Assembly: GCA_014237145.1 (NCBI GenBank)
Contig: JAAXOC010000044.1
Location: 1 to 64,000, forward strand
DNA: 64,000 nt
Direction: 5' to 3'
DNA from: ANME-2 cluster archaeon
GTDB taxonomy: Archaea; Halobacteriota; Methanosarcinia; Methanosarcinales; Methanocomedenaceae
Of this stretch, positions 34,681-43,630 are shown piece by piece. The notes under the pieces are model-generated. The model made no database searches, was not told the origin of the DNA, and saw nothing but the letters and a program-made list of their open reading frames with translations. The translations under genes and the position numbers were made by a program. The first letter of the stretch is position 1. Every line of letters starts with the position of its first letter.

Positions 34681-35766
34681 CTATGCCTTTTCAACATACA
34701 CCGTCTGTGTGGGGAAGGCTATTTCCACGCCCATCTCTTCCAGCATCTGCATTATCTTCAGGTGGAATTCTTCCCTGACAGTAAGGTACTCGTCCCACAC
34801 CGTGGTCTTGGTGAAACAGTAGATGAAGATGTTCAGGGAAAAGTCACCAAAGTCAGTGAAATGTACCATATAGAAATTATGGTCGAAACGGTGGTCTTCT
34901 TTGATGATCTGCTTGATGCCCTCGACCACTTCGGTCATCTGGATGGCAGTAGTACCATAAGTTACTCCCAGGTTGAACTTTATCCTGCGCTTTTTCATGG
35001 CAGAATAATTGATCACCCCATTCTTGATGAACTGGCTGTTGGGAACCGTGACCTGGGCCTGGTCGAACCGCCTGACGCGGGTGGACCTGAAACCTACTTC
35101 TTCCACTGTACCCTCAAAGCCGCCTATTTTTATCCAGTCGCCTATGTGGAAGGGTTTGTCAGCGAAGATGGTAAAGGAGCCGAACAGGTTGCTCACAGTA
35201 TCCTGGGCAGCCAGGGCAAAGGCCAGGCCGCCTATACCTAAGCCTGCCAGCAGGTACGCTATGTTATACCCAAAGTTGTTCAGGATGAATAGTACACCCA
35301 GGGTGATCACAAATACACGCAGGCGTTTTACGATAAGGGGTGCGAACTGGTCATCCAGTTTACTAGCGGTCTTTTATGTGGTCTTGTAGATGAAGTGGCC
35401 TACTACGTCAATGAGCTTGAATAAGTAATACAAAAGGAGGAATGACAGGATCAGCACATATGCTTTCTGGACAACGCCTGTGATATTTACGACTCCTATC
35501 GTTTCAGGAAGCTGTAGAGAGATTATGGCAAAGTAGAAGCCGTGCAGCAATATCAGGTAACCTAATGGGGCTTTTGAGGCCTGTACTACCAGGTCATCAA
35601 ATTCGGTACTGGTCTTTTGTGTGAGGAGGATTATTTTCTTCTCAACGATATGCAGGAAAAGGAATCTAACTATGTAGGTCAGCAATATGATGATGAAGAA
35701 TGTTCCGAGCTTTTCCACTGAGAGGTTAAGCATTTCTATATTGAGGATTTCCGATATTGTTGCCAT
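34681..35766 (-). pseudogene. MscS-family mechanosensitive channel interrupted by TAA
   Basis: The frame from ATG 35766 reads 130 residues with two to three membrane helices, then TAA at 35374-35376, then continues in the same frame: KTASKLDDQFAPLIVKRLR, the pore helix GIGGLAFALAAQDTVSNLFGS, the beta domain (GFEGTVEEVGFRSTRVRR) and the C-terminal domain to 34681. A read-through product would be 361 residues, normal for the family, and the residue lost is in the conserved KT-x-KLDD region. A one-base change from AAA, GAA or CAA explains it. The downstream part could start at ATG 35310 but would lack the first helices. Probably inactive. Confidence 0.85.
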
Positions 35767-35884
35767 AGGACTATTGAATTAAGCGTGTTATCGATATTTA
35801 AAGGTTATCGCTATGGAAAAAGGTACATGGGGATATGCACTAAATTAACAAACCTTATATGCTTACTCGCCAGTATGTTACTGT

Positions 35885-37312
35885 ATGGTAAGGTTTTTTA
35901 ACCGCACACATGATCTGTCAATCCTTGAAGATTTATACCGCGCCCCGTCCTCATCACTTGTAGTACTCTATGGGCGCCGCCGTGTTGGGAAAACAGAGCT
36001 TGCTAAAGAGTTTATCAAAAACAAGAAAAGCATATATCTTTTTATTGAGACAAAACCTGAAAAACTTCTCTTAAAGGACCTGGAAGCTTCCCTTGAAAAG
36101 ATAATGGATTTCAGGCCCAGGCTGGACGACTGGGATGATTTCTTTAATATCATCTTCAAGATCAAGGAAAAAATTATAATCGTGTTTGATGAGTTCCAGA
36201 ATTTTAGAAAAATAGACCCACAATTCTTCTCGAAATTCCAGAAATACTGGGATGAACATCACAGGGAATCACGTCACATGTTCATAGTCATAGGTTCATA
36301 CGTGGGCATGATAAAAAGAATATTCCAGGGAGATAAAGAACCGCTGTTCGGACGCGCCACATTACTTTATAATCTTATGCCGTTTGGTTTTTCAGATAGT
36401 CATACATTTTTGCGCGGTTTTTATGATCTGGATACAAAAGAAGCAATGAAATTCTACTTCATTCTCGGCGGCGTGCCAAAATATTTACTTCTTGCCGGAG
36501 AATTCGGCACACCAGATGCCAATAAGACATTTAAAAAACTCTTTATCGACACCCGGATACTTATGGAAGAAGGTATGAACATACTAAAACTTGAGTTCGG
36601 CACTGAACACAAAAGCTATTTTTCAATACTTGAAGCCATCGCATCAGGCAAAGCAACGCCTAAAGACATATCAGATTATACAGGCATACAAGCTTCCACA
36701 GTCTCAAAATACCTGCATGAACTGCTCCATGACTACGAGATTGTAAAAAAGGAAGAACCTGTGATACAAACAAAGGCAAGAAGCGGCAGGTATTTCTTAA
36801 ATGATAATTTCTTTAATTTTTGGTTCAGGTTTATCTATAAGAATTATGGAACATTCGAAATAGACCCTGATATGGGGGTGGAACTTGTCAGGAAGGATTC
36901 CAATACCTATTTTGGTACAGCTTTTGAAAGTGTGGCAAAGGAATTCCTTATTGCAATAAATAAAAAAGATGGAAAAGATGGAAAAGATGGAAAAGATGGA
37001 AAAGATGGAAAAGGCAGAGAAGATAGGAAAGGTGGACTCCCATTCAGGTTCTTAGAAATAGGCAGGTGGTGGGATAAAGATGTTGAGATCGATTTGATCG
37101 GTTTTAATAAAACTACTCGTGAAATCCTGTTTTGTGAAGTAAAATGGAAAAATCTTACCAAAAATGAGGCAGAACAAATAATGCGAAAACTAAAAAAAAA
37201 AGCAGTAAAAGTGAAGGGTAAGTGGATAGAACATTACTGCCTGATCGCAAAAGAGATCGGGCAAAAAGAAGAACTTGATTTCCTGGCTTTCGATATTGCA
37301 GATATGGAATGA
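35885..37312 (+). CDS. ATPase with DUF234, archaeal ATPase family
   Basis: A 475-residue P-loop protein: Walker A YGRRRVGKTEL (about 29-39), Walker B IIIVFDEFQNF (about 98-108), a winged helix around DISDYTGIQASTVSKYLHEL, and a C-terminal DUF234 nuclease-like domain with EIDLIGF and FCEVKW (a PD-(D/E)XK pattern). These archaeal ATPases are abundant and of unknown function. Between the DUF234 halves is a tandem KDG repeat, five 9-nt units, absent in relatives as far as I know. The gene is divergent from mscS. Confidence 0.82.
   Translation: MVRFFNRTHDLSILEDLYRAPSSSLVVLYGRRRVGKTELAKEFIKNKKSIYLFIETKPEKLLLKDLEASLEKIMDFRPRLDDWDDFFNIIFKIKEKIIIVFDEFQNFRKIDPQFFSKFQKYWDEHHRESRHMFIVIGSYVGMIKRIFQGDKEPLFGRATLLYNLMPFGFSDSHTFLRGFYDLDTKEAMKFYFILGGVPKYLLLAGEFGTPDANKTFKKLFIDTRILMEEGMNILKLEFGTEHKSYFSILEAIASGKATPKDISDYTGIQASTVSKYLHELLHDYEIVKKEEPVIQTKARSGRYFLNDNFFNFWFRFIYKNYGTFEIDPDMGVELVRKDSNTYFGTAFESVAKEFLIAINKKDGKDGKDGKDGKDGKGREDRKGGLPFRFLEIGRWWDKDVEIDLIGFNKTTREILFCEVKWKNLTKNEAEQIMRKLKKKAVKVKGKWIEHYCLIAKEIGQKEELDFLAFDIADME
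36968..37012 (+). repeat. Five GATGGAAAA units in the DUF234 ATPase
   Basis: Five exact 9-nt copies encode (DGK)5. The unit is a multiple of three, so copy-number change keeps the frame. It sits in a surface loop just before the C-terminal nuclease-like core. Confidence 0.9.
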
Positions 37313-37354
37313 GTGCAACTTTGCTGATCATATACATCATATACTAATCCTTTT

Positions 37355-38068
37355 ATGGATTGCACCAAATACTCTCCTCTAATGACAGGCGCAATAGCAC
37401 TACTATCCTCGGGCCTGGACTCCACTGTGGCGTTCAAGCAGGCCCTGGACACCTTTGGCAGCGTGATCTGCCTCACATTTGACTACGGGCAGCGTGCGGC
37501 CACCATCGAGATCGAGAACGCTGCAGCCATCTGCAGCAAATATGGCTGTGAGCACCATGTGATCCCCCTGCCCTGGTACAGGGACTTTGGCGGCGCCCTC
37601 ACCGGGACAAAGGAACTGCCTACCCCGTCTGCCAGTGACCTGGACAACCTGGAAATATCAGAAGAAAGCGCCCGCAGCGTCTGGGTTCCGGCGCGAAATA
37701 TGGTCTTTTTGTCGATTGCCGCTGCCTTTGCCGAGGAGCGCGGACTAAAACATATCGTGGTGGGATTCGATGCAGAAGAAGGAGCTACATTCCCTGACAA
37801 TACACCTGAGTTCATTGAACTGTTTGACAGGGCCATGGAATACGGCACCATGAACCATCCTGCCATATTCGCACCCCTTGCGGGACTTGATAAGGACGAA
37901 ATAGTAAGGCTGGGGCTTAAGATACAGGCACCTCTGGAATACTCATGGTCATGTTACACGGCCGGACCATTACCCTGCGGCGTATGCGAGTCATGTATGA
38001 GACGAAAACGCGCTTTTTTAAGTGTAAGTATTACTGACCCTCTTCTGGCAAGACTGGGAAAATCTTAA
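37355..38068 (+). CDS. queC: 7-cyano-7-deazaguanine synthase
   Basis: A 237-residue ATP-pyrophosphatase-type enzyme making preQ0 from 7-carboxy-7-deazaguanine, the base precursor of archaeosine. The PP-loop is ALLSSGLDST (SGG variant, about 13-22), and the C-terminal zinc motif is CYTAGPLPCGVCESC. MTGAIALLSSG at 37382 is an alternative start. Its end product is inserted by TGT and finished by ArcS, encoded 20 kb away in this window. The DRG GTPase follows 28 bp after its stop. Confidence 0.93.
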   Translation: MDCTKYSPLMTGAIALLSSGLDSTVAFKQALDTFGSVICLTFDYGQRAATIEIENAAAICSKYGCEHHVIPLPWYRDFGGALTGTKELPTPSASDLDNLEISEESARSVWVPARNMVFLSIAAAFAEERGLKHIVVGFDAEEGATFPDNTPEFIELFDRAMEYGTMNHPAIFAPLAGLDKDEIVRLGLKIQAPLEYSWSCYTAGPLPCGVCESCMRRKRAFLSVSITDPLLARLGKS

Positions 38069-38096
38069 TGCTGACACCAGCGGTTATAGAATCGAA

Positions 38097-39188
38097 ATGA
38101 GCCTGGACGAAGAAATCACAGCCATAGAGGATGAGATACGCAAGACCCCCTACAACAAGGCTACCTCACACCATATTGGTAAACTGAAAGCAAAACTGTC
38201 CCGCCTGAAGGAAGAAGTGCAAAAGCGTGCCTCGTCTAAAGGAGGCGGTGAAGGGTATTCGGTTCGCAAATCAGGAGATGCGACCGTAGTACTGGTGGGC
38301 TACCCGTCAGTGGGTAAATCAACACTACTGAACAGGTTGACTGGAGCCCAATCCAAGATAGCGGCATACGAATTCACCACACTGGACGTGATACCTGGCA
38401 CAATGTTCCACAAAGATGCCACCATCCAGATACTTGATGTACCCGGCCTGGTCCGGGGTGCGGCATCGGGTCGCGGCAGGGGAAAAGAAGTCATATCAGT
38501 GGTCCGCAACGCCGACCTGATAGTGTTTTTAATAGACGTATTCCAGACCGAACATCTGGAAATACTTAAAAATGAACTATATGATGCCGGTATCAGGGTC
38601 AATACAAAGAGACCTGACGTGAAGATAATAAGGAAGTTCAGGGGCGGTGTCAGTATCAATGCCACTGTTGAAACTGAACTTGACAGGTATATCATCCTGT
38701 CCATATTAAAGGAATACAAGATCCACAATGCCGATGTGCTCATCCGTGACCAGGTGGGTATTGACGAGTTCATTGACGCCCTGTTGGGCAACCGCAGGTA
38801 TATCAGGGCTGTGACAGTTGTCAATAAGGTCGACCTGGCCGATGATGAGCATATATCTGATGTCAGGACCCGTTTCCCTGATGCATTACTTATTTCTGCA
38901 GACCAGGACGAGAACCTGGATACATTGAAGGATGCAATCTTCGACCAGCTAAAATTCATACGCATCTTCATGAAACCCCAGGGTCAGCCCCCTGACCTGG
39001 ATGAGCCCATGATCGTTAGGGGTGGTGTGAATGTGGGTGATATTTGTGATAATATCCACCGCGATTTTAAAAAGAGGTTCAGGTATGCCCAGGTCTGGGG
39101 CATATCTGCCAAACATGCGGGACAGCGGGCCGGCCTGGAACATATATTAATGGACGGGGATATATTGACCATAGTAATACAGAAATGA
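38097..39188 (+). CDS. DRG-family GTPase
   Basis: A 363-residue translation-associated GTPase of the Obg-HflX/DRG type. N-terminal coiled coil and basic region (1-60), G1 GYPSVGKST (68-76), G3 DVPGLVRG with an S/G-rich G2 loop, G4 NKVD, and a C-terminal TGS domain (about 290-363) ending in VWGISAKHAGQRAGLEHILMD. This is the archaeal homologue of eukaryotic DRG proteins, which bind polysomes. It follows queC closely and is followed at once by a small membrane protein. Confidence 0.93.
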   Translation: MSLDEEITAIEDEIRKTPYNKATSHHIGKLKAKLSRLKEEVQKRASSKGGGEGYSVRKSGDATVVLVGYPSVGKSTLLNRLTGAQSKIAAYEFTTLDVIPGTMFHKDATIQILDVPGLVRGAASGRGRGKEVISVVRNADLIVFLIDVFQTEHLEILKNELYDAGIRVNTKRPDVKIIRKFRGGVSINATVETELDRYIILSILKEYKIHNADVLIRDQVGIDEFIDALLGNRRYIRAVTVVNKVDLADDEHISDVRTRFPDALLISADQDENLDTLKDAIFDQLKFIRIFMKPQGQPPDLDEPMIVRGGVNVGDICDNIHRDFKKRFRYAQVWGISAKHAGQRAGLEHILMDGDILTIVIQK

Positions 39189-39192
39189 AAAA

Positions 39193-39396
39193 ATGAAGGA
39201 AATGACACCGGTCCGGAAGATAAATATATTCCTGAATATTGGTATCTATGCTTCACTGCTGTGCTCGTTTGTCTCCCTGTACACAGACAGGCTGTTTATG
39301 ATGTGGGTGTTCCTGACCCTTGGATTATTATTCCTGATAGTAAGGAATTTGTCCTTCATACTGGAGAAAATGGAAAAAATTGACTTTGGCAGATGA
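39193..39396 (+). CDS. Small two-helix membrane protein
   Basis: A 67-residue protein with two hydrophobic segments (about 10-28 and 34-52) and a short charged tail. Starts 4 bp after the DRG stop, so it is in the same transcript. No family recognised. It may be a conserved but uncharacterised partner, or simply co-expressed. Confidence 0.6.
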   Translation: MKEMTPVRKINIFLNIGIYASLLCSFVSLYTDRLFMMWVFLTLGLLFLIVRNLSFILEKMEKIDFGR

Positions 39397-39410
39397 GTTA
39401 AACTTTTATC

Positions 39411-39578
39411 GGCAAGTCAGCAACGGCAAGTTCTTATCGACAAGTCAGTAGCAGCAAGTCCTTATCGGCAAGTCAGTAGCAGCAAGTCCTTATCGGCAAG
39501 TCAGTAGCAGCAAGTCCTTATCGGCAAGTCAGTAGCAGCAAGTCCTTATCGGCAAGTCAGTAGCAGCAAGTCCTTATC
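39411..39578. repeat. Six tandem copies of a 28-bp repeat
   Basis: Units start GGCAAGTCAGTAGC at 39411, 39439, 39467, 39495, 39523 and 39551. The last four are identical; the first two carry substitutions. Each unit is itself two related 14-mers. There are no spacers, so it is not a CRISPR array. It lies between the 3' ends of two convergent operons, where it could act in termination, or be neutral satellite DNA. Confidence 0.92.
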
Positions 39579-39625
39579 GGACGCCGGGTCGCTTTTCAGA
39601 TAAGCCTGGCAGTTCCTCGTCTATT

Positions 39626-40786
39626 TTATGAAAGGAACTCTTCTATTTTTTCAAGCGCAGTTTTCAGTTCGTCCAGGCTGGAAGCATAGGAACACCGCAG
39701 GAACCCGTCACCGGACTGCCCGAATACCTCTCCCGGGACCACTGCCACTTTCTGCTGGTGCAAAAGTTCCTCTGCGAACTGTGAGGAGGTCATTCCAGTG
39801 GACTTAACTGAGGGGAAAGCATAGAATGCCCCCCTGGGCTCGAAACAGTCCAGGCCCAGCCTGTTCAGTCCGGTCACAAAAAGCCTTCTGCGACGGTTAT
39901 ACTCCCTTACCATGGCCTGCATCTCGGCCTCGCCGTTACGCAGTGCCTCTATGGCCCCCATCTGGGCTGTGATAGGTGCACACAGCATGGTATACTGGTG
40001 AATGAGCAACATGGCACTGATAAGTCCGGGCGGCCCCATTGCATATCCCACTCTTAGGCCGGTCATGGCATGGGACTTTGACAGGCCATTTAGCAGTATA
40101 GTACGGTCTTCCATACCGTTTAAAGATGAAAAGCAGGTGTGTTTCCCGTTATAGGTAAGCTTGTCATAGACTTCATCGGAAATGACCAGCAGGTCATGTT
40201 CCACCACAACATCGGCCACCTCTTCCAGGTCCTGCTTTTGCATTACAGCTCCTGTGGGATTATTAGGATAACTAAGAATAATTGCTTTCGTCCTGTCGGT
40301 AATGGCTGCTTCTATCTGCTCACCTGTGACCCTGAACTCATTGTCCCTGGTTGTGGATACAGGGACGGGTGTGCCTCCGGACAGTATAATACTTGGTTTG
40401 TAGGAAACATAACAAGGCTCGTGGAGTATTACTTCGTCCCCTGGGTTTACCAATGCACGCAGGGCCAGGTCTGCAGCTTCGCTGACCCCTGTGGTTACTA
40501 AAATCTGGTCATCGGGGTTGTAATCCACCCCGTAATCATTATGAAATGAATCCGAAATTGCCTCCCTGAGTTCAATGAGACCCGAATTTGATGTATATGA
40601 CGTATGTCCTTTCTCCAGTGAATAGATACATGCCTCCCTGATGTGCCACGGGGTCACGAAATCTGGCTCACCCACTCCCAGGGAGATGACATCGTCCATC
40701 CCTATGACCATGTCAAAGTATTTCCTGATACCTGAGGGGGGAACAGTCTTTATTTTATCTGAGAGGAACTTTTTTACATCAGTCAT
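39626..40786 (-). CDS. Class I/II aminotransferase (aspartate/aromatic type)
   Basis: A 386-residue PLP enzyme. SYPNNPTGAV, SDEVYDKLTY, the PLP lysine in GLSKSHAMTGLRVGY and the C-terminal GFLRCSYASS Arg are standard fold-type I features. In archaea this subgroup includes aspartate and aromatic amino-acid aminotransferases; substrate is not resolved. The Lrp regulator lies 18 bp upstream on the same strand, which suggests that amino-acid levels control it. Confidence 0.88.
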   Translation of the reverse strand: MTDVKKFLSDKIKTVPPSGIRKYFDMVIGMDDVISLGVGEPDFVTPWHIREACIYSLEKGHTSYTSNSGLIELREAISDSFHNDYGVDYNPDDQILVTTGVSEAADLALRALVNPGDEVILHEPCYVSYKPSIILSGGTPVPVSTTRDNEFRVTGEQIEAAITDRTKAIILSYPNNPTGAVMQKQDLEEVADVVVEHDLLVISDEVYDKLTYNGKHTCFSSLNGMEDRTILLNGLSKSHAMTGLRVGYAMGPPGLISAMLLIHQYTMLCAPITAQMGAIEALRNGEAEMQAMVREYNRRRRLFVTGLNRLGLDCFEPRGAFYAFPSVKSTGMTSSQFAEELLHQQKVAVVPGEVFGQSGDGFLRCSYASSLDELKTALEKIEEFLS

Positions 40787-40804
40787 TAGCTTATCACTTT
40801 AAAC

Positions 40805-41290
40805 CTAAGGCGATATGGCAAGCCGTTTTGATTTTTCCTGCTCGAAGAGGGGAACACCGTCCTCTTTGTATGTCTTAAGCACGAAATGGGTAACAGTACT
40901 CTGCACCTGGTCAAGTGATGCTATCTTCTCTACAACAAAAAAGGCCACATCCTTCATGGATTTGCCTCTCACTGTTAATGACAGGTCATGATCCCCTGAT
41001 ATCAGGCGAATGGACCTGACCTCATTAAAACTGGCAATCCGATGGGCAATGGTATCATATCCTGACCTGTCACCCAGTGTGATCTTAAGCTCGATTATGG
41101 CATAGACATACTCTTCCCCGACCCTGTCCCAGTCTATTACTGCCTTATATTTCCGGATGATACCGCTGTCTTCAAGTTCCTTGATGCGTGTTTGAACCTC
41201 TTTTTCTGAATACCCTGTAAGCAGGGCTATCTCTGATGGGTCTTTTTTAGGGTCTTGCTCAATTATTTCAAGTATCTCGTTCATAACCAT
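40805..41290 (-). CDS. Lrp/AsnC-family transcriptional regulator
   Basis: A 161-residue protein. N-terminal winged helix ending (KKDPSEIALLTGYSEKEVQTRIKELEDSGII) and C-terminal RAM ligand-binding domain with GDHDLSLTVRG. The two possible starts are 41290 and 41284 (MNEILE). It sits 18 bp before the aminotransferase gene and is therefore its likely local, amino-acid-responsive regulator and probably autoregulatory. Confidence 0.88.
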   Translation of the reverse strand: MVMNEILEIIEQDPKKDPSEIALLTGYSEKEVQTRIKELEDSGIIRKYKAVIDWDRVGEEYVYAIIELKITLGDRSGYDTIAHRIASFNEVRSIRLISGDHDLSLTVRGKSMKDVAFFVVEKIASLDQVQSTVTHFVLKTYKEDGVPLFEQEKSKRLAISP

Positions 41291-41320
41291 GCCTCTTCAT
41301 CAGTTTTGTGTTGATTTTGA

Positions 41321-41887
41321 TTATGTTGATGTAAATTTTTTAAGGGTGCTGCATAATTTATTTACCGTATCTTCGACTGTCTTCATTCCAACATCATCCG
41401 AATCTACGTCTTTTTGTGCGATGCCCCCGAAATGATTGTTATCACCCACTACGATCATTCCATGGATATGCATCCAGGCATGGATGGACCAGATAGTATA
41501 TTCCTGGCCGCCATTTCGTGATGCACCAACAGCCAGGGCCGCACCGATCTTGTCCTTTAATAGAAATCCATTCCTTTTTAACGGAAGTGTACGGTCGAAC
41601 AACATCTTCAACTGCCCTGAAAGTGTTCCGAAATATACAGGTGAGGATACGATTAATCCGTCCGCTGATTCGATTATTCCATATATCTTTCCCATGTCGT
41701 CATCAATAGGGCATGTTCTTTCGTTTTTGCATACTCCACAATCCGTACAGGGAGAAATGTTTAGATCGGCAAGGGATATTTTTTCAATATCAAATCCATT
41801 CTCTTTTGCGATTTCCAGTGAATGATCCACCATCCTGCTATTGTTACCCTTGCGGTTAGGACTGCCTGATATTCCAACTATTTTCAT
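41321..41887 (-). CDS. NADPH-dependent FMN reductase-like iron-sulfur flavoprotein
   Basis: A 188-residue flavodoxin-fold protein starting MKIVGISGSPNRKGNNS. The compact CTDCGVCKNERTC motif would bind a [4Fe-4S] cluster as in archaeal Isf proteins, and SPVYFGTLSGQLKMLFDR is the flavin contact. It is a second, different member of the family in this window (the other at 10067-10600). The start at 41887 is preferred to 41914. Ends 31 bp before the Lrp gene, which may make it part of the same transcript. Confidence 0.85.
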   Translation of the reverse strand: MKIVGISGSPNRKGNNSRMVDHSLEIAKENGFDIEKISLADLNISPCTDCGVCKNERTCPIDDDMGKIYGIIESADGLIVSSPVYFGTLSGQLKMLFDRTLPLKRNGFLLKDKIGAALAVGASRNGGQEYTIWSIHAWMHIHGMIVVGDNNHFGGIAQKDVDSDDVGMKTVEDTVNKLCSTLKKFTST

Positions 41888-41969
41888 ATTTTGTTTCACC
41901 TGCTTGTGCTTCAAAGAATAAGTATCATATTTTCAGTGTGTAATTATCATCTTTTTCAGAGGGTAAGTA

Positions 41970-42524
41970 TTATCTCAAATTCTTCAGAGTTCTTGTGCCG
42001 GATTCAATGGCTTCCATTTGCTGTTTAATCTTGCCCTGATCTGTTTCGCGCTGAAGGTCCAGGCAGAGCTGGACTACTTTGTTAACAATCGTATTGCTGA
42101 TAAAATCATAAGTCTCCGGGGATATATTTGAAGGAGGTCCTGTGGGCTGTGCAGTTACCTGCTGAGCCTCTGTTAAAGGTTGTGGAACCTTCGTGAAAGA
42201 TTGGGAAGCCTCACTTAAATGTTGATTTTCAGGTAAGGGTATCGCTTCCTCCGATGTCTGGACCTTCTGAATCTTCTGTTCTGTCTGAGATGAGATCAAG
42301 GGAGGATTTTTCCCTGGTTTTCTATGGGTTTTTTGTATTTTTTCCCGGGATTCAATAGGTTCTTTTGAGTTTGAATCACAGATAGGACATATTACGTTGC
42401 CGTGGTACCTGAATAAAGGAGCCCCACATTCACAGTGATTTGCAAGCATAGTGCCGCCCAGTTCAAGTAATTTTCCTATTTTATCCAGTTTAATGTCTTC
42501 TTCACTTTTTTCCAATGTTATCAC
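41970..42524 (-). CDS. UPF0148 (autoantigen p27-like) zinc-ribbon protein
   Basis: A 184-residue protein. The N-terminal half has the UPF0148 zinc ribbon CECGAPLFRYHGNVICPIC (about 37-55), which resembles the Sjogren/scleroderma autoantigen 1 domain; the middle is a Pro/Gln/Ser-rich linker, and a short helix ends the protein. Function unknown. Divergent from the UPF0147 gene across a 154-bp gap. Confidence 0.8.
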   Translation of the reverse strand: MITLEKSEEDIKLDKIGKLLELGGTMLANHCECGAPLFRYHGNVICPICDSNSKEPIESREKIQKTHRKPGKNPPLISSQTEQKIQKVQTSEEAIPLPENQHLSEASQSFTKVPQPLTEAQQVTAQPTGPPSNISPETYDFISNTIVNKVVQLCLDLQRETDQGKIKQQMEAIESGTRTLKNLR

Positions 42525-42678
42525 CGAAACGCTTCAAATACTATAAGTAATATGAACACTTAAAATGAGCGCTAGTTTTTATAATTTAGCAAACTAAAAC
42601 ATAACATATAAGCAAAATAAATTAAAATTATTTATTTTATTCAAATTTGATTAAAGTTTTTTCAATATAAGTTAAGAG

Positions 42679-42957
42679 ATGATGAAAATGTCGGTAAATC
42701 CAGATGAAATTATCAAGCAATGCACAGAAGTTATTGAGCGTATAATTAACGATGATTCGGTCCCAAAGAATATCAGGCGATCTGCAGATGAAATTAGGAC
42801 TATACTACTAAAAGAAGAAGATTCCCAGTCTATCAGAGCAGCTCTTAGCATAAGGATACTGGATGATATAAGCACTGATCAGAATCTTCCCCTTCATACA
42901 AGAACTTTAATATGGAATCTTGCAGGGCAACTTGAGACTATTCCGGTAAGTGACTGA
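42679..42957 (+). CDS. UPF0147 family protein
   Basis: A 92-residue all-helical archaeal protein ([48 protein letters not shown]) that matches UPF0147. The family is archaea-specific with no assigned role. It is immediately left of the replication origin and on the same strand as orc1/cdc6. Confidence 0.85.
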   Translation: MMKMSVNPDEIIKQCTEVIERIINDDSVPKNIRRSADEIRTILLKEEDSQSIRAALSIRILDDISTDQNLPLHTRTLIWNLAGQLETIPVSD

Positions 42958-43630
42958 AATATAAATATTATTAATATTTACCTTTTTTTTTATATTATAT
43001 AATTTAATTATTGATAGTTTGTAATAGTTTGATATTTACTCAATAATACCTAAATCCCCACCCTTTGATTTCAACTGGAAATGTCTATTTTTATGTAGAC
43101 AAAGTATGATTTATCCACATTTTTCACATATTGACGATTTTATTATATTTTATTATATTAGATTTCACTATTTTTTATTTCAAAGATGTTTAAAAATTAA
43201 ATAACAAAGTTTATATATATTAAAATTAAAGTCAACAACAAGCTTTTATTTTTTATTAATATTTATACACTTTTTATCTAATTTTATCATTTCCAGTGGA
43301 AATCATACGGTCCCACTTGTTTATATATTCTCCAGAGGAAATTAAGGGGTTATACAAGAATTTCGTTCAATTATTGTGTCATTATTAATCTTACTCGAGA
43401 AAATATTTTTAATTTAAAGGCTATTGTTAATGTTTTTTGTAAATCTATAATGATTAATTACATTTTCTACTTGAAATGGAGGGGTGTTGACCAGAACCTA
43501 TAAAAAGGTATATTTCATATGGAGTATTCAGTCAGGGTTGAAGAGAGGGCTTGAAAAGTGTTACTAAATTACACAAACTGTATGAATTGTATATTCCTTA
43601 CATTTATCTTAAAAACGTGGTGAAATTTGT
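42958..43630. other. oriC: Chromosomal replication origin (oriC) with ORB elements
   Basis: A 673-bp, strongly AT-rich gap directly upstream of orc1/cdc6. Four origin-recognition-box-like sites have a TTTCCA-x-TTGAAA or TCCAGAGGAAA core followed by a G-rich run: one on the minus strand (43055-43083, ending AAAGGGTGGGG) and three on the plus strand (43289-43314; 43330-43352, TCCAGAGGAAATTAAGGGG; 43463-43486, CTTGAAATGGAGGGG). The opposed orientation around about 200 bp of AT-rich DNA (43095-43285) fits an unwinding element between ORBs. A TATA-like TATAAAAAGG near 43499 may serve orc1. Confidence 0.88.

Noticed and set aside
35374-35376. Stop codon in mscS as a pyrrolysine or selenocysteine recoding site
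   Set aside because: The codon is TAA, neither TAG nor TGA, so a nonsense mutation or sequencing error is simpler.
39411-39578. Possible CRISPR array
   Set aside because: The 28-bp units follow each other without spacers and no cas gene is near.
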